From Bosea sp. PAMC 26642 (GTDB lineage Bacteria > Pseudomonadota > Alphaproteobacteria > Rhizobiales > Beijerinckiaceae), in NCBI RefSeq assembly GCF_001562255.1, contig NZ_CP014301.1, positions 2,728,001-2,792,000 of the forward strand: DNA of 64,000 nt, written 5' to 3'. The translations under genes were made by a program, and so were the position numbers. The stretch's first letter is position 1; each line of letters starts with the position of its first letter. Shown one piece after another: positions 26,449 to 35,529 of this stretch. The notes under the pieces were generated by a model, which saw only the letters and a list, made by a program, of their open reading frames with translations, did not search any database and was not told the origin of the DNA.

Positions 26449-27457
26449 GCCGCAAGCCACGGCATCCGAGACCGGATCGCGCCGGACGGACGCGAAGGCG
26501 TCCTGGTCGGAAACGCTCGGCAGCCTCGGCCCGATCGTCGGTCTCGTCATGCTTTGCATCGTCGGGACGCTGCTCAACGGCGATTTCGCCACGCCCGACA
26601 ACCTGATGAACGTGCTGACCCGCACCGCCTTCATCGGCATCATCGCGGTCGGGATGTGCTTCGTCATCATCCTGGGTGGGATCGATCTCTCGGTCGGCTC
26701 GATGGCGGCGCTGATCGCCGGCTGCGTCATCATGTTCATGAACTGGGCCGGTCCGGCACTCGGCTCGCCGCTGCTGGCAGTTCTGCTCGGGGCGGGCCTC
26801 GCCGTGCTGCTCGGCGCCGGCTTCGGGCTGATCCACGGGCTGCTGATCTCGAAAGGCAGGATCGAGCCCTTCATCGTCACGCTCGGCACGCTCGGAATAT
26901 TCCGCGCCTATCTGACCTATTTCGCCGATGGCGGCGCGCTGACGCTCTCCAACAACCTCGCGGACCTCTACGCGCCGGTCTATTACGGCAGCGCGCTCGG
27001 CGTGCCCGTTCCCGTCTGGGTCTTCCTGCTGGTGGCGCTCGTCGGCGCGCTGATCCTGAACAAGACCGCCTATGGCCGCTATGTCCAGGCGATCGGCTCC
27101 AACGAGACGGTCGCGCGCTATGCAGCCGTCGATGTCGATCGCATCAAGATCCTGACCTACATGCTGCTGGGCACCTGCGTCGGCATCGCGACGCTGCTCT
27201 ATGTGCCGCGCCTCGGCTCGGCCTCGCCGACGACAGGCCTGCTCTGGGAGCTGGAGGCGATCGCCTCCGTCATCGTCGGCGGCGCCGCGCTGAAAGGCGG
27301 CTCGGGCAGCATCGTCGGCACCGTCATCGGCGCGATCCTGCTCTCGGTGATCAGCAACATCCTCAATCTGACGAGCATCATCAGCGTCTATCTGAACGCC
27401 GCCGTGCAGGGCTTCGTCATCATCACAGTCGCGTTTTTGCAGAAGGGCCGCCGCTAG
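26435..27457 (+). CDS. Sugar ABC transporter permease (RbsC-like)
   Basis: A 340-residue inner-membrane permease with eight to ten hydrophobic helices. The BPD_transp_2 motifs are present: [52 protein letters not shown], and [21 protein letters not shown]. The ATG at 26435 lies inside the end of the ATPase gene; a start at 26417 would add six residues. It pairs with the upstream ATPase and the downstream binding protein. Confidence 0.92.
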   Translation: MSQPEPQATASETGSRRTDAKASWSETLGSLGPIVGLVMLCIVGTLLNGDFATPDNLMNVLTRTAFIGIIAVGMCFVIILGGIDLSVGSMAALIAGCVIMFMNWAGPALGSPLLAVLLGAGLAVLLGAGFGLIHGLLISKGRIEPFIVTLGTLGIFRAYLTYFADGGALTLSNNLADLYAPVYYGSALGVPVPVWVFLLVALVGALILNKTAYGRYVQAIGSNETVARYAAVDVDRIKILTYMLLGTCVGIATLLYVPRLGSASPTTGLLWELEAIASVIVGGAALKGGSGSIVGTVIGAILLSVISNILNLTSIISVYLNAAVQGFVIITVAFLQKGRR

Positions 27458-27483
27458 GGCGATCCGATAAAAGGAGAGGAAAC

Positions 27484-28449
27484 ATGTCCATGAACAGGCG
27501 TAACGTTCTCAAATCCACCATCGCAGCGCTGGCCTTCTCGGCGGCACTCCCCGCGTTTGCCGCCGACCCGGTCAATCTCGGCGTCTCGATTCCCGCCGCC
27601 ACCCACAGCTTCATGGGCGGCATCAACTATTGGGCCAACCAGGCCAAGAAGGATCTCGAAGCCGCGCACAAGGACCTGAAGATCACCATCAGGACAGCGG
27701 CCAACGCGACTGAGCAGGCCAACCAGCTCCAGGATCTGAGCTCGGTCAACAAGATCAACGCGCTCGTGGTCTTCCCCTTCGAGTCGGCGGCGCTGACGCG
27801 GCCGGTCGCCAACGTCAAGGCCAAGGGCGCCTATGTCACGGTCGTCGATCGCGGCCTGACCGACACCGCAGCGCAGGACGCCTATGTCGCCGGCGACAAC
27901 ACCGCCTTCGGCAAGATTCCGGCCGAGTACATCGCCAAGACGCTCGGCGGCAAAGGCAATGTCGTGGCGCTGCGCGGCATTCCGACAACGCTCGACACCG
28001 AGCGGATGGACGCCTTCACCGGCGTGCTGAAAGCCTATCCCGACATCAAGCTGCTCGACGCCAAATTCGCCAACTGGAACCGCGACGACGCCTTCAAGGT
28101 GACGCAGGACTTCCTCACCCGCTTCAAGGAGATCGACGCCTTCTGGGCTGCCGATGACGACATGGCCTTCGGTGCCATGCGCGCCATCGAGCAGGCCGGC
28201 CGCAAGGACATCAAGCTGATCTTCGGCGGCGCCGGCGCCAAGGACATGGTCAAGGTCATCCTCGACGGCTCCGATCCCCGGATCGGAGCCAATGTCAGCT
28301 ATTCGCCGAAGTTCATCTACGACGCGATCAAGCTGACGGCCGAGGCGCGGCTGAAGGGCGAGAAGCTGCCGGCGACCACGATCATCCCCTCGGTGCTGAT
28401 CGACAAGGCCAACGCCAAGGACTTCTACTACGCCGACTCGCCGTTCTGA
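27484..28449 (+). CDS. Sugar ABC transporter substrate-binding protein
   Basis: A 321-residue periplasmic binding protein of the ribose-binding (Peripla_BP_4) class. The N-terminus [20 protein letters not shown] carries a twin-arginine-like motif and cleavage is likely after LPAFA. Seen features are [48 protein letters not shown] and [13 protein letters not shown]. The start is preceded by AAAGGAGAGG. It is the last importer gene; a GC-rich hairpin follows, then the Gfo/Idh gene. Confidence 0.92.
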   Translation: MSMNRRNVLKSTIAALAFSAALPAFAADPVNLGVSIPAATHSFMGGINYWANQAKKDLEAAHKDLKITIRTAANATEQANQLQDLSSVNKINALVVFPFESAALTRPVANVKAKGAYVTVVDRGLTDTAAQDAYVAGDNTAFGKIPAEYIAKTLGGKGNVVALRGIPTTLDTERMDAFTGVLKAYPDIKLLDAKFANWNRDDAFKVTQDFLTRFKEIDAFWAADDDMAFGAMRAIEQAGRKDIKLIFGGAGAKDMVKVILDGSDPRIGANVSYSPKFIYDAIKLTAEARLKGEKLPATTIIPSVLIDKANAKDFYYADSPF

Positions 28450-28464
28450 ACGCGCGCCTTTCCC

Positions 28465-28490
28465 GCGGCCGCCGCTTGAGCGGCGGCCGC
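28465..28490 (+). terminator. GC-rich hairpin after the sugar-binding-protein gene
   Basis: A perfect 11-bp stem (GCGGCCGCCGC paired with GCGGCGGCCGC) with a TTGA loop begins 15 bases after the stop. Only TCTCT follows instead of a T-run. It may partly end transcription or stabilise the abundant binding-protein message, with read-through into the dehydrogenase gene 20 bases later. Confidence 0.55.
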
Positions 28491-28510
28491 TCTCTGACGA
28501 TGGACGGCCC

Positions 28511-29674
28511 ATGAGCGAGGATACCCCGCGCAAGCTGCGCTATGCGATGATCGGTGGTGGGCGCGACGCCTTCATCGGCGCGGTGCACAGGCACGCCATC
28601 GCACTCGACGGACTGGGCGAACTGACGGCCGGAGCGCTCTCCGCGACGCCGGAACGTGCCATTGCCTCCGGGCGGGCGCTCGGGCTTGCGACCGGGCGCA
28701 ACCATGGCAGCTGGCAGAATCTGTTAAACGACGAGCTTAAACGCCTGCCGGAGGAGCGCGTCGATTTCGTCTCGATCGTCACGCCGACCGACACTCATTT
28801 CGAGGTCGCGCAGGCCTTCGTCGAGGCCGGCTTCCACGTCGTCTGCGACAAGCCGCTGGTCCACACGGCCGCGCAGGCTGACACGCTCGTCAAGGCCGTG
28901 GCAGCGCAGGGCACCGTCTTTGGCGTCACCTACAACTACACCGGCTACCCGATGGTCCGGCAGGCGCGCGACATGGTCCGCGACGGCACCATCGGCACGA
29001 TCCGCAAGGTCGTCGTCGAATACAATCAGGGCTGGCTCGCCACCGCGCTGGAGCGCGACGGCCAGAAGCAGGCGAGCTGGCGCACCGACCCCGCTCGCAG
29101 CGGCCCGGCCGGCGCGCTCGGCGATATCGGCTCCCATGCCGAAAATCTCGTCGCCACCGTGACCGGGCTTCGGATCGAAGCGCTGGTCGCCGATCTCGCC
29201 GCCCTCGTGCCCGGCCGGGCGCTCGACGACGACGCCAGCATGTTGCTGCGTTTCCATGGCGGCGCGCGCGGCGTGCTGGTCTGCTCTCAGATCAATGCCG
29301 GGCTGGAGAACGATCTCCGCCTGCGCGTCTCGGGCACGCTGGGGACGCTGGAGTGGCGTCAGGAACGCCCGAGCCAGCTCGTCCACTACCGGCTCGACGG
29401 TGCAAAAATGATCCTGACGCGCGGCTCGCCTTGGCTGAGCCCGGCCGCGAAGAACGCCAGCCGCATCCCGGCCGGCCACCCGGAAGGCTTCATCGAGGCC
29501 TTCGCCAACGTCTATCGCGGCATCGTAGCCGACATCCGTGCCCGCCAGCCCGGCCGCATCGCAGACCCGCTGGAGGCGGACTATCCCGGCGTCGAGGACG
29601 GGGCCCGCGGCGTACGCTTCATCGAACGGGCCGTGCAGTCCTCGCGTGAGGGGCGATGGATCGGAATGGATTGA
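28511..29674 (+). CDS. Gfo/Idh/MocA-family oxidoreductase
   Basis: A 387-residue NAD(P)-dependent sugar or polyol dehydrogenase. The N-terminal Rossmann motif is [17 protein letters not shown]. The family motif [10 protein letters not shown] has the conserved Lys near residue 117. The C-terminal alpha/beta domain has [13 protein letters not shown], whose His fits the catalytic position. Members close to this type, starting [13 protein letters not shown], often sit in inositol or sugar catabolic operons with an isomerase, as here. It probably oxidises the sugar brought in by the upstream importer. Confidence 0.88.
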   Translation: MSEDTPRKLRYAMIGGGRDAFIGAVHRHAIALDGLGELTAGALSATPERAIASGRALGLATGRNHGSWQNLLNDELKRLPEERVDFVSIVTPTDTHFEVAQAFVEAGFHVVCDKPLVHTAAQADTLVKAVAAQGTVFGVTYNYTGYPMVRQARDMVRDGTIGTIRKVVVEYNQGWLATALERDGQKQASWRTDPARSGPAGALGDIGSHAENLVATVTGLRIEALVADLAALVPGRALDDDASMLLRFHGGARGVLVCSQINAGLENDLRLRVSGTLGTLEWRQERPSQLVHYRLDGAKMILTRGSPWLSPAAKNASRIPAGHPEGFIEAFANVYRGIVADIRARQPGRIADPLEADYPGVEDGARGVRFIERAVQSSREGRWIGMD

Positions 29675-29883
29675 TACCAAGAGCCCGTGGACAGCCCGCA
29701 TGGGCGTCCGAAACGCCTTGATGCAATTTCCTTGTGCAGATGCCTGGCTTGCAGGCAGCCTGTTGCCGCCAGACGTTCAAGACAAAGCTTCACCGCCATC
29801 TGGGGCCTGCGGAGGCCTCACAGCTTCGGACGCCGCCTTGGCACGGTGCTTGTAAGGCGCTTGCCCTCACCCAGGAGGTGCGT

Positions 29884-30873
29884 GTGCGCGGCGCAGATCT
29901 CGAACTCGTCCAGGTCACCAAGCGCTATGGCGGGACGGTCGCCGTCGATGCGATCGATCTGCGCGTCAAGGCTGGTACCTATTGCTGCCTGCTCGGCCCG
30001 TCAGGCTGCGGCAAATCCTCGACCTTGCGGATGATCGCCGGACATGAGGCGGTCAGCGAGGGGGACATCATCCTCGGTCCCACCAACGTCACCGACTTGG
30101 CCCCCGCCCAGCGCGGCACGGCCATGATGTTCCAGAGCTACGCGCTCTTTCCCCATCTCTCCTGCGTCGACAATGTCGCCTTCTCGCTGAAGATGCGCGG
30201 CCTTGCCAAGGCCGAGCGCCGGGCGGAGGCAATGCGCCTGCTCGAACTCGTCGCCATGGAGCGCTACGCCGAGCGCCTGCCGGCCCAGCTTTCCGGCGGC
30301 CAGCAGCAGCGCGTCGCGCTCGCCCGCGCGCTGATCACCAAGCCGCAGATCCTGCTGCTCGACGAGCCGCTCTCAGCGCTCGACCCGTTCCTGCGCATCA
30401 AGATGCGCGCCGAGCTGAAGAAGCTGCAGAAGGAACTCGGCATCACCTTCATCCACGTCACCCATGGCGAGGACGAGGCGATGGCGCTGGCCGACCTGAT
30501 GGTGGTGATGAACCAGGGGCTGATCGAACAGGCCGGGACACCGCGCGAGGTCTTCAACGCGCCCGCGACCGCCTTCATCGCCCGCTTCATCGGCGGCCAC
30601 AACATCGTCTCGGATGCCAGCGGCTCGATCGCGGTCCGGACCGACAGGGTGCGCCTGACCAAGGCCGTGCAGGGCGCGGCCCGCACCGCCGTCGTCAGCG
30701 ACGTCGAATACCAGGGCTCCTATGTGCAGATCGGGCTGCAGGCGGATTTCGCCTCCGACCTCACCGCCAATCTGAGCGAGGCCGTCTTCGACGCCGAGCC
30801 GCTCAATCCCGGCGACATGGTCGCCGTGAGCTGGAACGAGGCCGACATCCACCGACTGGCAACGGCTGCCTGA
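29884..30873 (+). CDS. Spermidine/putrescine-type ABC transporter ATP-binding protein (PotA-like)
   Basis: A 329-residue ATPase. Walker A is LLGPSGCGKSST (~37-48), the Q-loop FQSYALFPHLS, signature LSGGQQQRVALARAL and Walker B ILLLDEPLSALD, followed by the H-loop THGEDEAMAL. A TOBE-like regulatory domain covers ~250-325. I chose GTG at 29884 because AGGAGG sits 5 bases upstream; the longer upstream frame looks non-coding. It is the first gene of a four-gene importer operon ending at 34169. Confidence 0.9.
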   Translation: MRGADLELVQVTKRYGGTVAVDAIDLRVKAGTYCCLLGPSGCGKSSTLRMIAGHEAVSEGDIILGPTNVTDLAPAQRGTAMMFQSYALFPHLSCVDNVAFSLKMRGLAKAERRAEAMRLLELVAMERYAERLPAQLSGGQQQRVALARALITKPQILLLDEPLSALDPFLRIKMRAELKKLQKELGITFIHVTHGEDEAMALADLMVVMNQGLIEQAGTPREVFNAPATAFIARFIGGHNIVSDASGSIAVRTDRVRLTKAVQGAARTAVVSDVEYQGSYVQIGLQADFASDLTANLSEAVFDAEPLNPGDMVAVSWNEADIHRLATAA

Positions 30874-30898
30874 ACAAACCAAGGAGGAGGAGAGAACG

Positions 30899-32191
30899 AT
30901 GACGAGGACGACAAAGGATACGAAAAGCGTCTCGCGCCGCACGCTGCTGAAGGGCGCCGGCGCAACTGCGGGCTTCGCCGCCGGCTCGGGCGCGATCACG
31001 GGCTTTCCGGCCGTCTGGACGCAGGAGCCGAAGGTGCTGCGCTATCTCGGCACCGCGGTGAACCAGGCCGACGACATCACCAAGAAGGTCAAGGCCGACA
31101 CCGGCATCACCATCGAATACATCTCGGCCACGACCGACGACGTAACCAAGCGCGTGATCACTCAGCCGAACTCGTTCGACGTCCTCGACACCGAGTATTT
31201 CAGCCTGAAGAAGCTGGTTCCGTCGGGCAACATCCTCGGCATGGACGCCCGCAAGATCAAGGAATTCGACAACATCACGCCGGTCTTCACCAAGGGCCAG
31301 CTGCCCAACGGCAAGGTCATCGGCGACCAGGGCACCGCGCCCAAGAAGGTGATGTTCGTCGAGGGCCAGAATTCGACCAAGTTCGCCTCCAGCGTCACGC
31401 AATGGGTGACGCTGATCCCGACGGTCTACAATGCCGACACGCTCGGCATCCGGCCGGACCTGATCAAGCGCCCAATCGAGAGCTGGAAGGAACTGCTCAA
31501 CCCCGAATTCAGGGGCAAGGCCTCGATCCTGAACATCCCCTCGATCGGCATCATGGATGCCGCCATGGTGGTCGAGGCCGCCGGCCTCTACAAATATCCC
31601 GACAAGGGCAACATGACCCGGGCCGAGATCGACCTGACCATGAAGGTGCTGACGGAGGCCAAGAAGAGCGGCCAGTTCCGCGCCTTCTGGAAGGACTTCA
31701 ACGAGAGCGTCAACCTGATGGCCTCGGGCGAGACGGTGATCCAGTCGATGTGGTCGCCGGCCGTCACGGCGGTCCGCACCAAGGGCATCGCCTGCACCTT
31801 CCAGCCGCTGAAGGAGGGCTATCGCTCCTGGGCCTCGGGCTTCTGTCTGTCCAAGTCGGTCACCGGCCGCAAGGCCGAACTCGCCTATGAATTCGTCAAC
31901 TGGTTCCTGTCGGGCTGGGCGGGCGCCTATCTCAACCGGCAGGGCTACTATTCCGCCGTCCTCTCCACCGCCAAGGCCAACATGGAGCCCTATGAGTGGG
32001 CCTACTGGATGGAGGGCAAGGCAGCCGAGAAGGACATCAAGGGCCCCGACGGCTCGCTTCTGGAAAAGGCCGGCGCGACCCGCGACGGCGGCTCCTATGA
32101 CGACCGCATGGGCAACGTCGCCTGCTGGAACGCGGTGATGGACGAGAACGACTACATGGTCAGGAAGTGGAACGAGTTCATCGCCGCGTGA
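30899..32191 (+). CDS. Polyamine-type ABC transporter substrate-binding protein, Tat-exported
   Basis: A 430-residue periplasmic binding protein with a twin-arginine signal (SVSRRTLLKGAGATAG, h-region to about residue 40). The mature part resembles PotD/PotF-type type-2 binding proteins (LNPEFRGKASILNIPS, MASGETVIQSMWSPAV, WMEGKAAEKDIKGPDG). The Shine-Dalgarno AAGGAGGAGAG precedes the ATG. The ligand may be a polyamine or another small organic compound. A 195-base gap holding a palindromic repeat separates it from the permease genes. Confidence 0.9.
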   Translation: MTRTTKDTKSVSRRTLLKGAGATAGFAAGSGAITGFPAVWTQEPKVLRYLGTAVNQADDITKKVKADTGITIEYISATTDDVTKRVITQPNSFDVLDTEYFSLKKLVPSGNILGMDARKIKEFDNITPVFTKGQLPNGKVIGDQGTAPKKVMFVEGQNSTKFASSVTQWVTLIPTVYNADTLGIRPDLIKRPIESWKELLNPEFRGKASILNIPSIGIMDAAMVVEAAGLYKYPDKGNMTRAEIDLTMKVLTEAKKSGQFRAFWKDFNESVNLMASGETVIQSMWSPAVTAVRTKGIACTFQPLKEGYRSWASGFCLSKSVTGRKAELAYEFVNWFLSGWAGAYLNRQGYYSAVLSTAKANMEPYEWAYWMEGKAAEKDIKGPDGSLLEKAGATRDGGSYDDRMGNVACWNAVMDENDYMVRKWNEFIAA

Positions 32192-32220
32192 GCCTGCTTC
32201 CCCGTTGATGAAAAAGCGCC

Positions 32221-32327
32221 GTCATCCCGGACGCAGCGAAGCGGAGATCCGGGATCCATCATAGAGCACCGTAAAGCCTTAGGATGGATCCCGGATCGGC
32301 GCGGCTACGCCGCTTGTCCGGGATGAC
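32221..32327. repeat. Palindromic intergenic repeat, copy 1
   Basis: A 107-bp element begins GTCATCCCGGACGCAGCG and ends CGCTTGTCCGGGATGAC, so its ends are inverted repeats. It has two different arms around a core containing GAGCACCGT. A second copy lies at 44460-44565 with the arms exchanged relative to the core. It lies between the binding-protein and permease genes and could form a long hairpin in the message, lowering permease expression relative to the binding protein. It looks like a REP/MITE-type dispersed element. Confidence 0.85.
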
Positions 32328-32387
32328 GCGGAGGGTGGAGCAAGGTCTGCCCGCAACCACCAGCCCAGGACGAGAACCGCCAAGCTC

Positions 32388-33275
32388 ATGCCAGCAACCA
32401 GATCCGCTTACGCCCCGCCGGCCTGGCTCCAGGCGCTGCCCTTCGCAGGCGCGTTCGCGCTCTTCTTCGTCATCCCGCTGCTCTTCGTCGTGATGGTCTC
32501 GTTCTGGGACTACAACGACTATGCGATCATCCCGAGCTTCACGACGCGCTCCTATGTCGAGACCTTCGAGGGCTGCTTCGACCAGCTGCCCGAGCTCTGC
32601 ACCATCCTGCGCACATATCTCTCGACGGTGAAGTTCTGCCTGATCGTCTGGGCGCTGACGCTGGTGATCGGCTTCACCATCGCCTATTTCCTCGCCTTCC
32701 ACGTCCACTCGGTCACGATGCAGATGACGCTGGCGCTGGTCTGCACGATCCCGTTCTGGACCTCCAACGTCATCCGCATGATCTCCTGGGTGCCGCTGCT
32801 CGGCCGCAACGGGCTGGTCAACACGGCACTGATCAATCTCGGGATCATCAAGCAGCCGATCGAGTGGCTTCTGTTCTCGCAGTTTTCGGTGGTGCTCGCC
32901 TTCGTCCACCTATTCACCTTCTTCATGGTGATCCCGATCTTCAATTCGATGGCGCGCATCGACAAGCGCCTGCTCGAGGCGGCCTATGATGCCGGCGCCA
33001 GCGGCTGGCAGACGCTCTGGAACGTCGTCATCCCGCTGGCCAAGCCCGGCATCGTCATCGGCTCGATCTTCGTCGTCACCATCGTGATGGGCGATTTCAT
33101 CACCGTGGGCGTCATGGGCGGCCAGCAGATCGCCTCGGCCGGCAAGATCATCGAGACGCGGCTGAACGCGTTGCAGTTCCCGCCCGCCGCCGCCAACGCC
33201 GTAATTCTGCTCGCGATCACCCTTCTGATCATCACGGCGCTGAACCGCTTCGTCGATATCAGGAAGGAGCTTTGA
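32388..33275 (+). CDS. ABC transporter permease (PotB-like)
   Basis: A 295-residue permease with six hydrophobic helices. The cytoplasmic EAA loop reads EAAYDAGASGWQTLWNVVIPLAKPG (~198-222), the ATPase contact. It is the first of two permease subunits of the polyamine-type importer and ends 3 bases before the second. Confidence 0.9.
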   Translation: MPATRSAYAPPAWLQALPFAGAFALFFVIPLLFVVMVSFWDYNDYAIIPSFTTRSYVETFEGCFDQLPELCTILRTYLSTVKFCLIVWALTLVIGFTIAYFLAFHVHSVTMQMTLALVCTIPFWTSNVIRMISWVPLLGRNGLVNTALINLGIIKQPIEWLLFSQFSVVLAFVHLFTFFMVIPIFNSMARIDKRLLEAAYDAGASGWQTLWNVVIPLAKPGIVIGSIFVVTIVMGDFITVGVMGGQQIASAGKIIETRLNALQFPPAAANAVILLAITLLIITALNRFVDIRKEL

Positions 33276-33278
33276 GCC

Positions 33279-34169
33279 ATGCGCGAGGGACGTCCCGCCT
33301 CCTTCTACTGGCTCGCCGCCTTCTTCGGCCTCTTCGTGCTGTTCCTCTACGGCCCGATGATCGCGATCTTCGTGCTCTCCTTCCAGGGTCCGACCGGCGG
33401 CATGACCTTCCCGATGAACGGGGTCTCGCTGCACTGGTTCGGACGGCTCTGGGCGGGCGGCGGCATCGTCGATATCAAATCCGCCTTCTGGCGCTCGCTT
33501 CAGCTCGGACTGACCGTGATGGTGATCACCATGGTCTTCTCGGTGCTGGCGGGCCTCGCCTTCCGCAAGCGCTTCTTCGGCCAGAACCTGCTCTTCTACG
33601 TCACCATCGCCAGCCTGATCGTGCCCTCGATCGTGACCTCGCTCGGCATCGCCCTGCAGTTCCGCCTCTTCGACGAGGTGGTCAAAGCCCATGCGCCGGC
33701 CTTCATCTCCGACAGCTACAACACCGCCATGGGCATCTTCACCTCGGGTCTCGGCGCCCATCTCACCTGGGCCCTGCCCTTCGGGCTCCTGATCATGTTC
33801 GCGATCTTCAACCGCTTCGACGGAAGGCTGGAGGAAGCGGCGCGCGACCAGGGCGCCACGCCCTGGCAGACTTTTGCCCATGTCATCCTGCCGGTGATCC
33901 TGCCGTCGCTGATCGGCGTCGGTCTTTTCGGCTTCACCTTGTCCTGGGACGAGATCGCGCGCTCCTCACAGGCGATCGGTGAGAAGAACACCCTGCCGCT
34001 CGAACTGCAGGCCCTGACCTCGACCGTGACCACGCCCGAGATCTACGCGCTGGGAACGGTCACGACGGCTGTGTCCTTCCTCGTCATCGGTCTCGCGCTG
34101 GCCGCGATCCTGACGCTGCGGGCGCGACAGGCGCGTCGAGGTTCCGACGCCGGCAAGGGGATGGTGTAA
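33279..34169 (+). CDS. ABC transporter permease (PotC-like)
   Basis: A 296-residue permease with six hydrophobic helices and the EAA loop EEAARDQGATPWQTFAHVILP (around 185-205). It is translated right after its partner permease and closes the importer operon. Its stop is convergent with, and 19 bases from, the end of the type I secretion adaptor gene. Confidence 0.9.
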   Translation: MREGRPASFYWLAAFFGLFVLFLYGPMIAIFVLSFQGPTGGMTFPMNGVSLHWFGRLWAGGGIVDIKSAFWRSLQLGLTVMVITMVFSVLAGLAFRKRFFGQNLLFYVTIASLIVPSIVTSLGIALQFRLFDEVVKAHAPAFISDSYNTAMGIFTSGLGAHLTWALPFGLLIMFAIFNRFDGRLEEAARDQGATPWQTFAHVILPVILPSLIGVGLFGFTLSWDEIARSSQAIGEKNTLPLELQALTSTVTTPEIYALGTVTTAVSFLVIGLALAAILTLRARQARRGSDAGKGMV

Positions 34170-34188
34170 AATCAGAGGCCGATAATTT

Positions 34189-35529
34189 TCAGCGCTCGCG
34201 GAAGGTGCGGCCCATCTGCGTCTGGATCGGCTTCATCAGGAACCCGATCGGACTACGTTGCACGGTTTCGATGAACGCCTCGGCCTGCATTCCGGCCATG
34301 ATCCTGATCGGAGCCAGCCGCTCGAACTCCTGCCGGGGCATCTCGACCCGGACGGTGTAGTAGACGAGGCCCTGGCGCTCGTCGCGGGTCGTGTCGGCGC
34401 TGACGCGGGCGACGGTGCCGGTGAGTTCGGGATTGGTCGATTGGTTGCCGGCCTGGACCTTGACCCGCACGATCTGCCCCGGGCTGATCTGGTCGATGTC
34501 GCCGGGCGCAACCCGGGTTTCGAGCTGCAGATCGTCGTCGCCGGGCACGATCAGCATGGCCGCCTCGCCCGCCTGCAGCACCCCGCCGACGGTGTGCATC
34601 GCGAGCTGGTGCACCGTGCCGCTGTTGGGCGCGCGCAGCTCGATCCGTTTGAGCTGGTCCTGCGCGGCGGTGCGCCGCTCGACCAGTTCGCCCTCGCGGC
34701 CCTGGATCTCACGGAGCTCCTTCATCACCTCGGCGCGCTGATCCTCGTCGATCTGGATGATCTGGAGCTCGATCTCGGCGATCTTGCCCTCGGCCTGCGC
34801 GATGTTGGCGATCAATTGCCCGCGCTGGCCTTCGAGGCTGGCCTGCTCGCGCTGCAGGGCGCTGAGCCGCGTCAGCTGGATCAGCTTTCGCTTGTACAAC
34901 TCCTGCACGCCCTCGAGTTCGATCTTGATGATCTCGGACTCGCGCTCCTTGGCGCCCTGTTGCGCCGCGAGCCCGATGACCTCGTCATGCAGCTGCGCGA
35001 CGCGCTTGCGCAGCTGCGCGCGCTGCCCGTCGCGGGACATGCGGCGCACCTCGAACAGCCGCGTCTCGGCCGCGATCAGCCGCGCGACGTCGGGCTCGCC
35101 CGCGCGCGCCTTGATGTCCGGTGAGAGCGTCAGCGTCTGGCGCCCGTCCCGCTCCGCATCGAGCCGCGAGGAGCGAACGGAGAACTCGTCGAGCTGCTTG
35201 GTGAGGATCTGGTGGTTCGCCCGCACGACCGTCTCGTCGAGCCGCAGCACGATGTCGCCGGCCTTGACGCGCTGGCCCTCGCGCACCAGCAGTTCGCCGA
35301 CGACGCCGCCGGTCGGGTGCTGCACCTTCTTCACGTCGCTGGCGACGACGAACTGCCCACTGGCGGCGACCGCGCCCTGCAGGGTCGTCGTCACCGACCA
35401 GAGCGCGAGCGTGCCCACGAAGACACCGATCACGATGAGACCGAGGCGCAATTGCTGCCGCAGCGACTCGGCATAGTCGATCTTGCCGGAAACGGCGGCA
35501 TCGGGCGATCCGGCATTCGTTACGCTCAT
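34189..35529 (-). CDS. Type I secretion membrane-fusion (HlyD-family) adaptor, pair 1
   Basis: A 446-residue HlyD/PrtE-type adaptor. One transmembrane helix lies at ~31-50 (LGLIVIGVFVGTLALWSV). A lipoyl half-motif follows (VQHPTGGVVGELLVREGQRV), then a long coiled-coil hairpin to ~290 and the second lipoyl/beta-barrel part (LRAPNSGTVHQLAMHTVGGV-like sequence). The conserved C-terminus RSPIGFLMKPIQTQMGRTFRE is typical. It bridges the inner-membrane ABC exporter to an outer-membrane TolC channel. It overlaps the exporter gene upstream by 4 bases. No TolC gene is in the window. Confidence 0.92.
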   Translation of the reverse strand: MSVTNAGSPDAAVSGKIDYAESLRQQLRLGLIVIGVFVGTLALWSVTTTLQGAVAASGQFVVASDVKKVQHPTGGVVGELLVREGQRVKAGDIVLRLDETVVRANHQILTKQLDEFSVRSSRLDAERDGRQTLTLSPDIKARAGEPDVARLIAAETRLFEVRRMSRDGQRAQLRKRVAQLHDEVIGLAAQQGAKERESEIIKIELEGVQELYKRKLIQLTRLSALQREQASLEGQRGQLIANIAQAEGKIAEIELQIIQIDEDQRAEVMKELREIQGREGELVERRTAAQDQLKRIELRAPNSGTVHQLAMHTVGGVLQAGEAAMLIVPGDDDLQLETRVAPGDIDQISPGQIVRVKVQAGNQSTNPELTGTVARVSADTTRDERQGLVYYTVRVEMPRQEFERLAPIRIMAGMQAEAFIETVQRSPIGFLMKPIQTQMGRTFRER